A stretch of 64,000 nt of DNA from Cyanoderma ruficeps (taxonomy: Eukaryota; Chordata; Aves; Passeriformes; Timaliidae). The translations under genes were made by a program, and so were the position numbers. The DNA lies in the NCBI GenBank assembly GCA_008694505.1, contig VZDJ01007747.1, forward strand, positions 13,477,287-13,541,286, written 5' to 3'. Positions within the stretch are counted from its first letter, which is position 1. The number at the start of each line of letters is the position of its first letter. The notes under the pieces were generated by a model. The model had not been told where the DNA came from, did no database searches, and saw only the letters and a list, made by a program, of their open reading frames with translations. This document shows, in pieces, positions 22,191-33,800 of this stretch.

Positions 22191-24244
22191 ATGAGAAAAT
22201 ATACTGAAGAGGAGCATATAGAACGTGTCTGTGTACATAATGAAGACACAGAAAGAGTTATTTTATTTATACTAGAGCACAGTCAGTTATGCTATATTTT
22301 ATTTTAGAAGAAAATTGAGTTTAATGGGGGAAAATAACCAAACCACAGAGGAATAGAAGAAAAAAATCAGTTAGTGGACCTTGACTCATGCTAGCAATGA
22401 AATTTGATTATTAAAGAAAGCATGCATGTAAGAGAAAAAAAATCATCCAATCTAAAAATCAACATAACTCTTTGACACTACTTACAGAAATAATAATCAT
22501 AAAGGGCTCAAAATTATTTTCAAAATATCCGTAATTTTTTATATACCTTACAGTCATCATTTTTCCCCAAGGTCAGCTGTTCTTATGTTTAAAATTTATT
22601 GAAAACCTTTAACCATGGAAACTGGAATTAGTGCTACTTAGTCTTTCTCATGAAGGCAAATAATATTTTTAATGACCACTTGCTTTCAGAATAAACCAAC
22701 ACTCAAAGATGATTTCTGAAAAAGGAAATGAATGTGCAAGAAGTAACATGATACCTATAAACTATTTACAAAAAGGAATTTAACCCACAAATTAAGAGCT
22801 AATGGGTAAAATATTGCTAAGCTTAGTCAGGTGAGTAATGTCATCTATTTCAGTACAACTCATACAAGTACAGCTATGTGAGTTGACTAAAATGAAACCC
22901 TAAGCAACATCCGTAACAGCAGTAATGTGTGATAGATGCTCACCACAACAGCAATTAAATACTCTGCAGATCATCTAGTACTCTGATTATCTGCTTTATG
23001 ACTAGAAAACAAATGTGTTCATTTTTCTAGTCCATCTACGGGTTTTTTCTCGATTGCTGATTTAATTGCAAAGGCTTCACTGGTGTGGCTAATTTCAGTA
23101 TAAGTGTTTTTTCCCACTCTCTTCACCTCTATAATTACTTGCCAGGATAGAAAGCTTTTTCTGAGGATATAACATTGGTCCCAAATGGTTGCACGTGTGC
23201 CATCTTGTCCATGTTTGATATGAGGTGTTAATTAGAGATAGTTACCTGCAGCACACTCCTAGATATAAATCAAAAAATATCATTGCCTCAAACCAGCCAG
23301 GTTTATCCTTTGCTATTTTTAAATTAATCTCCCACAGATTTATTGTGTGATTCAATTATTTACTGTCATCATAATTTCATTGTATTATTTGTTAAAAAAT
23401 GGAATCAATCCTCTGACCAGTAAACCTGGAGCAAAGATTCTTGCTTTATCTGCCTCTGCTTCAAAATATAGGATAAAAATCAGTCTGGGGAGTTTTAACT
23501 TGTTTGCTGCCAGCGGCAGTCTTTCTACTGAGTAAGATCCCCTTTTCTAGAGAATTATTTAGTTAATGGTTCTGTTATGATTAAATTAATTTTGGTTTTG
23601 TTTATGTACAGTTTTGCACAATTTTACACCTGCTAATTTCAGAGAAATTGATTGTTAAGGATTTTGAAAGCCTAACTTAAATTATGGAAGAAACATTTTT
23701 AAAATAATTGCTAATTTCAAGTTTGCTGATTTAGGAATATGCAGGTTCATGTACAATATTCATTTAAAACTAATCAAAATGTTCAGACAATATTATTAGT
23801 TGACTTCCAAATCATACTTGTTCTTAGTCAATTTTAGGTGCTCTTTTGATTACTAAAAGTCCTCAAAACCGAACTGTCAAAAATAATATTCTGATATGAC
23901 AATTGCTATCTTTGATACATGCAAAGTTTAAAACTGTCAGTCTGGTAAAAAAAAAGTGTGAAAGCAGACTGGAACTTTAGGCGATGTGCACTAAATTTCA
24001 GAAATTAAATTTAGAGTTGTAAGAGGACAATTTGAAATGGTTGAATAGAGGTTAAGCTGATGCATCTACCCAGTCATTTATTCCCTGGAAATTTGAATAT
24101 TTCCATCACTACCACATGTCATATAGCTCAAATACTAACCTTTTTCTAGGAAGAGCTAAGACTCACATTCTATACATAGCAACAATTAAATAAATAAAGG
24201 GAAATGAAATGACATGAAATAGAATAATAAAAGAAAATCCACTA
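22191..24244. other. AT-rich non-coding sequence
   Basis: No gene or transposon recognised. The part at 23200-23640 looks like possible conserved non-coding DNA (see findings). Confidence 0.5.
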
Positions 24245-24300
24245 AACAAAAAGAAAAACAAAAACAAACAAACAAACAAAAAACCCCCAAACAAAACGAA
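24245..24300 (+). repeat. A-rich (CAAA)n simple repeat
   Basis: CAAA and CAAAAA units with a short C run in the middle (about 24284-24288). Confidence 0.9.
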
Positions 24301-27300
24301 AATAAAGTACCAAAGCATATAGCTGGTGAATCAGCACTCCAGGACATATTTAAACACATTGGTAACTGCCCTTAAATGTTCACAGTGTTTCTCAAATAGC
24401 TAAAATAATATAGCACTTACTTATTTTCCTCATGGCTTTTGCCAAAATTATTGATTATTGTACTACAAACCATAAAGCTCTATATACTAACAAGTCAGCT
24501 TCTCACATTAATTAAATATAAAGATTTTTATTGGTCTTGCCCATGAATTCTTTAGGGCCAACACTTTGCCTTTATTTTTTTCTCCACTTTTTTATACTCT
24601 CTCATAGGTGAAAGGCATAATCTGCAGAACACCTCTATTTGTACATAAAGCAAAACTTAAAAGATTAAGTCCCCTGTAGTAAGCAAGTACAGGTCTGTTT
24701 TAAGAAAAGCTGGGACCTCTGAGAAATAAACTTTAGTTTTATGAAGCAATTATTTTCTAACACCTCAGTATGGGTGCTTTCAATTCCTCTTAAGCCTGCT
24801 TGTTTGTCAGTGCCAAAGTGTCTGTTGCAAAACCAACTAAAATGATGAAATTTTTCTTAGCTACATGAAAATATACAGTTGTTTCATAGAGATACCAACA
24901 TTTTTTGAAGTTGTCTGTATTAAGACAATGCTGCTTTTTTTTTTCACTTTAACAGATACAACACTTTATCCAATATCTAATACACACATGCCTACGCATT
25001 CTGTCAATGTTGATATCTGTATTTCTCTAATTAATATTGAAGACAAATAGTAATGAAATACTTTAAAATTAATTTTCTTTAACTGCAACAAAAGTCTATG
25101 AGTTCTTGTCTTGAATTCAAAATATTGCCATCATCCTGCATTTGGTTTATGCATGCATGACTGGTTTTGATAAGCTGGCTGTGGGTATCAAATTGACAGG
25201 TACATTCATCCCAAAATGCTGATTGAGACCTCTTGGACACAGAACGCCTTTGAGAAACAACCTGTCCCTGACTGATACACAGTAAGAAGTTTGGGAGCAA
25301 AGGACATGGCAGGGAGAGAGTCAGAATTTCTTTTTTTACACTTTTGCTTTCGACTCGCTCATCAGAGGTGCACCACACTTGCACGGAGTTAAGCCTTTGA
25401 GTCTTTGAGGCCTGAAGACACAATTAGCCAAGTCAGACATCACACAAGTATGTGATGCCCAAATGTTTCCATTTAATGGGCTTTAACAAATTGTTCAGAA
25501 ATAATTTAATCAAGTAGGAGTTTATGGAAACTGCTTTCAGTTGAATTTCCCATGTCCCTACCTCAGGGCTCCAGTACTTTTGTTCAATAATGCAATAACA
25601 GCCGTCATGATCAAAGAATATCTAACTGCAACAAACCAAAAAGATGTCAGTCTGATAATACTGAAAGAGGCATTTATGACTTGGTATTCTAGGGAAAAAA
25701 GAGCTTAACATCTGAACCAAAATTTTTTTAAAAATCAGGGAATCCATGGATCATCAGGATTTAACCCTCTTTGAATTTTTTAAAGCTAAGAAACAGCTTT
25801 TTAAATTTTGAATTGTTGACTTGATAAGGTTTGGTTATTTATTTAGTTCAAATCAGGCTTTCAAGGTGATGTCATTGACCTGTCAAAGGAACGAGCCTTT
25901 TACAAGACTGTAGTAACCTTATTAGTGGGAATGACTGGTTTCCAAGGTCAGAGAATGTTATAGTCACAGGCATTATTCAGTGATGTCAAAAGATGACTCT
26001 TTTAAAAGAATGAATACTTGTCATAAAGGATTGAAATTACCAAGATAAAAACTTCCTTCATTTAAAACAAAAAATCTTCTTACGTGTTGATTACTGCATT
26101 TTGTGTAATTCAACACAAAAACATTTTCCTACTATATTTCATAGACAAATAAATGTGGAATAAACAACAGGTAGTCATGGACAGGGGGAAGCTTTGGGCA
26201 AAGAATAAGCAGATTCTAGTGGGACTTGAACAACAGGAAAAAATTGAGGGGGCAAAGAAACTTGTAATGTTCAGAACATGAAAAATCTATAGCTATCATG
26301 CTTCTCTTATAGAGCAATAATTCTCCATAATCCACTATAGATCCATATGAACTTTATATATATTTGTCTCATACCTACCTACATATGTACAGGGAGAAAA
26401 ATTTTTTTGAAGTTGCTGAGCTGCAGCTCTCCATGATCTATAATTGGAATAATAAATATATTAATTCATGAATCAAAAGTCACAAGCTGAAGTCACAGAG
26501 CTGAAACAGATCCAAAGCCACCGATAAAACCATTCTGATATTAATTCTTACACACAAAAGATTCAAAAGGTATACAGTGGTCACAAATTTCTGGTTTATA
26601 CTTATAGTTCTTATCAATAGTTCTTATATTATAGTTATTATATTAATTTTACTTTTGTCCTTTTAAAAGATCCCACAAACTGAAAAAAAAAATAGAGTAA
26701 TATAATTACAAAATAAGGGATAATGTTTTCACCCTAAATTTTAGAGACTGGAGATATTTCTGTTCCATAGGAGAAAAAAAAAGCCATCCCTTACTTTCTC
26801 TTCTCTTAAATTTACTCTGCACTTTTGTGAAAGATTTCATGTGTTCTTTGTATTGGATGGTTTATTTAGTTTTTGTTTGGGTTTTTTAGTCACAACAGAA
26901 TTGCATTACTTAAGCTAAGCAGAACCTGAGAAGAGTAAACCCAGAAAGATTATTGTCACTCTTTCTGGAGACATTCATAAATCTAATGCTGTCGTCTTAA
27001 ATGAATAATGAAAACTATTCCCGAATGCAAAGATCATAACTGAGGAAATGTACTGTTTTTCTTTGTGTATGATTTCATTATCAAAACAATATCAGCATAG
27101 GATTTTATTTTTATTTTTATTACTTTTACATGACCTTTTANAAAAAAAAAAAAAAAAAAAAAAAGGAGTGCAATCTGTGACTTACAGAGATAGAAGGGAA
27201 GGTGCCCTAATCTTTTCATTAGATGCTCGGAAAGACATTATTGAATGATTATAGCAGTCAGGAAGTGCAGTAGGAGTATTGTTAACAGAATTATATTTTA

Positions 27301-29194
27301 AAGTATTGATGAGGATGTAAACTTAGGTGTCACAAATGAACAGACAACCCTAAATTAGAGCTGGAATTTTATAGAGGGATCTTATGAGAACATACCTGAA
27401 TTAATAGCATCAGAATATCTGTTTACAGTCAAGGACTACTAGTACTGAGCTCTTTTTTGGGGTTAAGACCAGGCTCATGACCGTGCCAGGCACTACGTTA
27501 TTATTGATGTTGCTCCTTGCACCTCAGTCAGTGTAGTTCAGCTCATCATCTGTTACAAACGGAGGTTGAGTTTTCTTGAAGACAAACACAGAAGACAGAT
27601 GCAAGATTTAATTCCTGCTGTTTTCTTACTCTAGATAACAGCTTCATCCACCCAAGGCAACTGGCCCTTTAGAGGCTTGGGTTGAATTGAAGTAAAGTGT
27701 GTTTTGGCTGGGACTTAATTCACTGGCATGTGATGGAATTGTGACACTATAGACATTTAGTTGTACAGACCAGTAACGATGGCTGTGCTGAGACAAACAC
27801 TGTACACATTCCAGGATTTTGTTCAGTTGTTGCTGGGTTTCATTTGTTTTAAACTGGCTGTAGTATGACTGACTGCCCACTTGCTACCAGTGCAATGCAC
27901 CTCTGCAGCACAATCCAATTTTCTTCCGAGACAAATCCTGTTCATATATTTCTACATCATGCCAAGAGAGAAAAACCAAATTTCTACTTGTGAAGTGCTC
28001 TTTGAACAATAAAGGACATGGATCTTTCGCACTACTCAGATATCCTTCTTTCTCCTTCATAAAGACATTTCTATGTTGCATGATAGTTTTACATGATGTA
28101 ATTAGGAGTTAATGAGAACCAACACAGTTCTCATTATTAAGTTCATCACAGAAGCAAAAGGAAAACAGTATTCCAAAAGAAAAGAAACAAATCTGTCATT
28201 CTCATTTTTCATATTTCTCAGCCCATGAAACATCCCTAAATGCCTGACACGCATTGAGATCAGTGAGAACTGGGCACACAGATTCTTTTGCCAAGGGCTG
28301 AAATGGAAATCTGTGCAGTCTGTTATGACAGAATGGGTACAAGTGCCAGACTCACACCAATGTCACAGAGACTCTCATTTATTTTCAGAATAAAACAAAA
28401 GTTTTGGCTGGAAGTTTGGTGCTCACTGAAAACAAACAAGCATATGTAATCACAGCCTGACACATGCTAAATCCAATTGAAGAATTATGTCATAGAGAGG
28501 AAAAAGTGTCTGAAGACAGTGGTTTAGGTCCAATATTTTGTAGTGATCTAAATACTTACAACATTTCTGGTTCTGGAAAGTAGAATGTTCTTAATGCATG
28601 AACTCGTACTGTTGTTTTAGTACTGCTGTTCCCTCTCTGTTCAAACTCTATTTTTCTCTCCATTTTACTTTTTACTCACCAGAATGCCTCTCTATTCCAT
28701 ATTCCAAAATCTAGCTGACTTGTCTCCTTTCTTTATTTTCTTCTGCTTTTTACACCCATACACTGACCTCAAGGGTATGAAACAGTTGATTCCCTCCACG
28801 GTCTTCATTAAGAATTTTCCTCTCTTCTTATGAGAGTGTCTAGACCAATCAGGTCTGGAAATCACCATTAGGAAAACCAAGTATTGTTACAAACTGCAAC
28901 ATGCTCCTTGTGTCTTCCCATTCCCCTCAATAAAGCTCAAAATGCTCAGGAAATACAGCAATCGTGTATTTATCCTGTAACATCGACTCCCAAAATCTTA
29001 AAATATGTTTACATTTAAGATGTACTGCTAACATATAACTTTCTGTTCCTGTGGATGCCAGGAAAGTAACTGAGTCTCTCCTCCAAAATCTGAAAGATGT
29101 ACAGAGTTTTAATTTAAGATGGCTGATTTCTAAGCTACATGAAATGTAAGCAGTTAGCTAACTTACACTCTAGAAAGAGCACAACCCACAGCCT
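24301..29194. other. Non-coding sequence, nothing assigned
   Basis: No gene or clear transposon. There is a poly(A) run at 27142-27164 with one unknown base at 27141. Minus-strand frames at 25079-25423 (114 codons) and 27644-28081 (one internal stop) are not recognised; the second is listed as a finding. Confidence 0.5.
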
Positions 29195-29300
29195 CTGAGT
29201 CGAGCTCTCTGACCCCAGAACTACATTGGTGCAGCATAGCTGGGTGACCTTGGCTCAGTCTTACTGAGAAGGTTGTTGCTAAGCTTTGGGAGTACATGAA
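29195..29300 (+). repeat. Possible ancient MIR-like SINE scrap
   Basis: The phrase 'tagctgggtgaccttggctc' (about 29239-29258) followed by 'aaggttgttgctaagctttg' resembles the core and 3' part of MIR-type SINEs (AGCTGTGTGACCTTGG and GGGTTGTTGTGAGGATTAAA). The usual block between them is missing. Similarity is by eye only. Confidence 0.3.
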
Positions 29301-29765
29301 TGGGAGCCACATGAAATAAGTAATAACACAGGCAGAAGAGAAATTGTTGCAAAGACAATATTTAGCAGCTCAGGGAACCACAAGGGAAAAAACACAGATG
29401 TGGAAAATATATTCCCTTAAGGAAAAAGCAGGCACCTTGAACACAATGAATCAGCAGGATCAAAGGTCAGACCCTTCCAGGATTACAGGAGGTGACAGCC
29501 CTGGTATGGATGACCACTTACTGGTCAGCAGAGATCATACAAGGGTCTCAGAACTGATAAGTACATTAATGCTTAACCTAACACTGCACCTATCTACTAT
29601 ATGTATCAGACACATACAGAACTGCTGTGTTTTTATGTGGTGGGTAGGTACACGGCCTGCAAAGGGCCTCTTTGCATGCAGCAGACAAAAGTGTGTGCCT
29701 GGAGAAAAGTCTCTGTGTGAAGAGTTACAGAACTGGAAGAGAAGGGTTACAGACCAAGTTCTTTG

Positions 29766-29770
29766 GGTTG
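29766..29770. repeat. Target-site duplication GGTTG (left)
   Basis: Exact copy of the GGTTG at 30882-30886, flanking the LTR on the other side. Confidence 0.7.
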
Positions 29771-30204
29771 TTTCATGTTTTGACACTGGCCAAACTCCAG
29801 GCACCCATGAAAGCTGCCCACTCATGCCCCCACCACAGCTGGGCAGAGGAGAGAAAAATTTAACGAAGGCTTCATGAGGCGAGATAAGGACCATGAGAAA
29901 ACACTCTAAGGGCAAAACAAACTCAACTTAGAAGTACAAAGTGAATGTTTTACTTGCAAAATCAGAGGAGGATAATGAGAAGTAAAATAAGCTCTTAAAA
30001 ACACCTTTTCCCCCCAACCCCTTCCTCCTTCCCACTGACAACTCGGGGAAACAGGGCAGGGAGGTTTGGTCAGGTCGTCACCCGAGGTTTTCTTCCTCCA
30101 CACAGGGACAGGAATCCTTCCCCTACTACACCATGGGGTCCCTCCAATGGGAGACAGTTCTCTGTGAACTTCTCCAACGTGGCTTCAAGCTCAGGAGCAG
30201 GAGT

Positions 30205-30266
30205 CCTCCCAAAACTGCTGCAATGTGAGCCCCTCCACGGGCACACAGCCCTCCCAAAACTGCTGC
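30205..30266. repeat. 45-bp period direct repeat inside LTR
   Basis: The 18-bp block 'cctcccaaaactgctgca' occurs at about 30205-30222 and 30249-30266. It is one of several degenerate direct repeats in the U3 part of the ERVL LTR. Confidence 0.8.
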
Positions 30267-30410
30267 AGTGTGGATCACTCTTCCACGGGGTACAGTCCTC
30301 CAAGTACGGGCTGCTCCAGCCTGGCAGCAAGGGTTCTCTCTCTCCACCCCATCTCCCACTGGATCACAGTCTCCTCCAGGCATCTGCCCTCTCCTGTGTG
30401 GGCACCTCCC

Positions 30411-30504
30411 CCATGGGCTGTGGGTGGAACTCTGCATCCCCTGTGGATCCCCATGGGCTGTCGGTGGATCTCTGCATCCCCCGTGGATCCCCATGGGCTG
30501 CAGG
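30411..30504. repeat. 40-bp tandem repeat inside LTR
   Basis: Two 40-bp copies at 30411-30450 and 30451-30490, each starting 'ccatgggctgt', differ at only three positions. A partial third copy follows at 30491-30504. The near identity contrasts with the age of the LTR and suggests recent local duplication or conversion. Confidence 0.88.
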
Positions 30505-30881
30505 GGCACAGCTGCCTCACCATGGCCTCTCCCGGCCTGTAGAGGAACCTTGGCTCTGGCACCTGGAGCACCTCCTCCCCTCCTTCTCCACTAACCTTGG
30601 TGTCTCCATGTTGTTTCCCTCACATGTTCTCACTTCCTCCTCATCTCTGGCTAGGAAAAAACTGTGCACTTTGTTTTGATTTCCTTCGTAAATATGTCAT
30701 CACCTCTGTGATGACAACCTCTCTCATCTGCCCAGCTTTGGCCAGCAGCATGTCCATCTTCAGAGCCATCAGGGATTTGTTCTGCCAGGCATGGTGGAAG
30801 CTTCCAGAAGATTCTCACAGAAGCCACCTCTGTGCCCTCTCCACCTCACTACCAAAAACCAGGCCATGCAGAACCAACACA

Positions 30882-30886
30882 GGTTG
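30882..30886. repeat. Target-site duplication GGTTG (right)
   Basis: Exact copy of 29766-29770. Confidence 0.7.
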
Positions 30887-33800
30887 AAATCTAGAGAGTT
30901 CCAAAGTAGAATAATACAACTTCAGGGAAATACTTGTTTTGGCAGTCTTTCTGCACTTGTGCAGTATTACACAGCAATTTTTCCCAGTCAAACTACCAAT
31001 CCCTACTGTCTTAAATCAAGATTTATTGGAGAAAGGATATAAAGAAAAAGAACTGAATGTAAATTACTGTTAAACAAATTAAAATATGTCTGCTAAATTA
31101 TATGAGGACTTTTGCTAGAAAGGAAAACTAGCATAATCATCCTCTGTTGATTTAAGCATGATTTAAATTCTTGAATTTTGAATATACTTTATGGAACTCA
31201 TGAAAATGAGTCCCTCTAGATGCTGACAAGTCATTAGGGTGCCACATTTTCCTGTCTTGTACTGAACACAGAAAATCACTGAACACTAATACTATCTTAA
31301 CATAGGTATCATTCATTCAAATTATGCTCAAAAGTTATTGAATTTGAATAATCACTATTGTCTTGAAATAGTAGAGATTTTCTAGCAATACTGTGTTCTC
31401 TTCGTCATGCTAATCTCTTTGCTGAGCCTAGTTTTTGATAAGTTGCAATGGTTTAATGTCTTTCAGCATTGGACGATTCTATCATTTTTCAAATATCACG
31501 TTTGAAACACTAGAACACACTGTTAATTTAAAGAAAATAACAAAACAAAGCGGTTTTCTTGTAGTTGCCCAAAAGAGTTGCATTCCCCAGATTGCTGAAA
31601 TAGAACATGCCTAGCCTAATATATTCACCATACCCTACAAAACCTTAACACTCAGAAAGCTGTGACCAAGTTTTTTCACTGGTTATCTACAGGTGAGACA
31701 GATTTCCATGCATCTAAGAATTCCAATCCTAACTTTTCGATCCTAAGAGTACTTTTTTTGTGTGTAGGAATCCTAGACAAATAGATGGGAAAGAAATAAT
31801 TAAGGATGTATCTTTTCAGTGCATTGACAAGCTTTTTAAATTAAGATTTTGCATTTCACAGGGTGGTAGAAGTCATGTTCCTGGTATCCTTGGTTGGATA
31901 TACTTTGTATTCTCTATACTCTTTCAGTATGAAGTTAAATGAAGTTAAATTTCAGAAATAAAAGAGCATGCAAGAGGCTTTTTTATTTCTAAGCCTCAAG
32001 CTGGAAAAGAAGGGAGTTCCATCATTATGGAAATGTAAGACTGTCAGGCAGAATACACCAATATTTTACAGTTTCCACACAATGTTTTACTAACTAGTGA
32101 AACAAAAAGATACACAAAAGTTTATTGTTTTTGTGATAAACAAATCAAGACTTAAAGAAAATTACTTTCTGGCTTCACTAAATGAAAAATAATTTACTTT
32201 GAAGCTGTGTAGGAAGAGGAAGGCCTGTTGACTCCAGACTGTTTCTGGACACTTCTACGTATTTTTTGTGTTTTTGTTAGGAGATTTGTTAGCATAAAAG
32301 CCATGTTCATTCTGAAAGCATGTTGGTACTGCTTCTCAGTGAAGAAAGCTGCACTACTATTAACATTTGCATAATAAAAGCTCGCAATAATTACTGCAAA
32401 ACAATTAGGAGCACTTAAGAGTGACACTTACCTGGTCTGTATCTCCTCTTTTTAGATTTGGCTTTCTACCAGAACTAATGTGTTTGACAAACATGGAATA
32501 ATTATTTAAATGGGGAGGTTCCCTACATAATGTGCCCTCTGGAAGCTGATTTAATTAATGTCAATTAAAGCTCATGACTGAAAGGTAGAATAGTCTGCTT
32601 ATTTTCATTCTACCATTATCACTAAAGCTTAGGGCATAGAATAAGCTAATATTCAGCAGCTGCCTAATGCCTTTTTGCCAGTGTAGAACTCCAGAAAAGT
32701 CACAAGACCTTTCAATGTGGGTATATTTATATGTTTGTGTGGCTGCACACGTCTGTAGGCACCGGTGTATCTGTGTAGCACATAGAAATGTATATATACA
32801 TATACATGCACAAATATAAAGCATTTGGCAGATTGAGAATTCCTGCAAACAAGGTGAGTTAGAAGTACAGAGTTCATCAATTGAAGAGATCTTCATCTTG
32901 CATATGTCCCTTCTTTTTAAAACTATTGTTAGTTTAAAGTGTTAAAACATTTAAATAGCAGAAACAAAGTGGTAACACTGATGGTTACAATCTTTCTTCC
33001 CAACTCCCAAACAATATTTATACAGAGTGAAGTGAGTTGAACAAGAAAGTTTATACACAAGTATTAGGATGCGAATCTCAACTTCTTCACATTCCAGGTG
33101 AGATTTAACTTTAAAATTACTGGCTGTTTGAACATGGGAGTTTTGGTTGAAGAAACAGAGTCATGGATTAGGATGCTCTTCTAAAGATAGGAAAGGTTTT
33201 ATTTTAATGTAGAGGTAAAACCAACCTTTTAATATTTATTGAGAAAAAAAATGAATCTGTATAACCTTCATTTTTAATGGTATGAAACAACCATCATAGA
33301 ATGTATATTGAAACCTTACTTCTCTCAGCTATATTTTTTCCATAAATACTTCCTTCTAAGACTTTATCTTCATTCTTATTTATACAAATGTCATTCCAAT
33401 TATTTTGTCTATTTTAAGCATACATGAAAATACTTAATAAATTAAGCTTGATACATATTTTGAATATCCTCTCCTTATCAGAGCTACATAATTGTCCTTA
33501 CTGGTGATGAGAGGTCAAGTTCTGTAAGAATGCACAGAATTTTGTTCAGCACAGGCCCATATACTATAGTTCTACCACTTATTTTACACATATTAAGTAT
33601 ATAATTTCCATAGTTCTTATTATTGTGTCTTTAATTTTTTAATTAAACTGTCTAGAGCCTATATTCATAAGCAGATAATGTTTATATATTGCCCCTCCAA
33701 ACAGAATTTTAACGATACTTCAAACAAGTATTAAACCACAGCTAGAAAAAGTATTTGGAATTTTGTTAATGAGTTTAAATAATATTTGCTCCATGAATTT

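Larger units (their letters stand above)
29771..30881 (-). mobile_element. ERVL-type solo LTR (about 1.1 kb, minus strand)
   Basis: On the minus strand it starts TGTGTTGGTTCTGCATGGCC and continues through 'ggtggcttctgtgagaatct', 'tggccaaagctgggcagatg' and 'cctcctcccctccttctcca' (plus-strand reading) in the order of the large bird ERVL LTR. The 3' end reads GTCAAAACATGAAA, where the family ends in GTCAACCCACCACA, so the last ACA has become AAA. The element is flanked by a perfect 5-bp duplication (GGTTG), the size expected for class III elements. No internal region is present, so it is a solo LTR formed by recombination. It is GC-rich compared with its surroundings, so it holds many overlapping chance frames (up to 171 codons on both strands). 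Confidence 0.88.

Noticed and set aside
25079..25423. 114-codon minus-strand frame
   Set aside because: No recognisable family or splice context. Kept only as an unassigned frame.
29344..29877. Longest open frame in the window (177 codons, plus strand)
   Set aside because: Its last third lies inside the ERVL LTR read antisense, it resembles no protein I know, and it shows no domain or splice context. The remainder is unassigned DNA, so chance is the simplest reading.
30126..30679. Overlapping frames of 98-171 codons on both strands
   Set aside because: All lie within the GC-rich ERVL LTR, where stop codons are rare. The Gly/Pro/Ser-rich repeats in them are the 40- and 45-bp DNA repeats read as protein.
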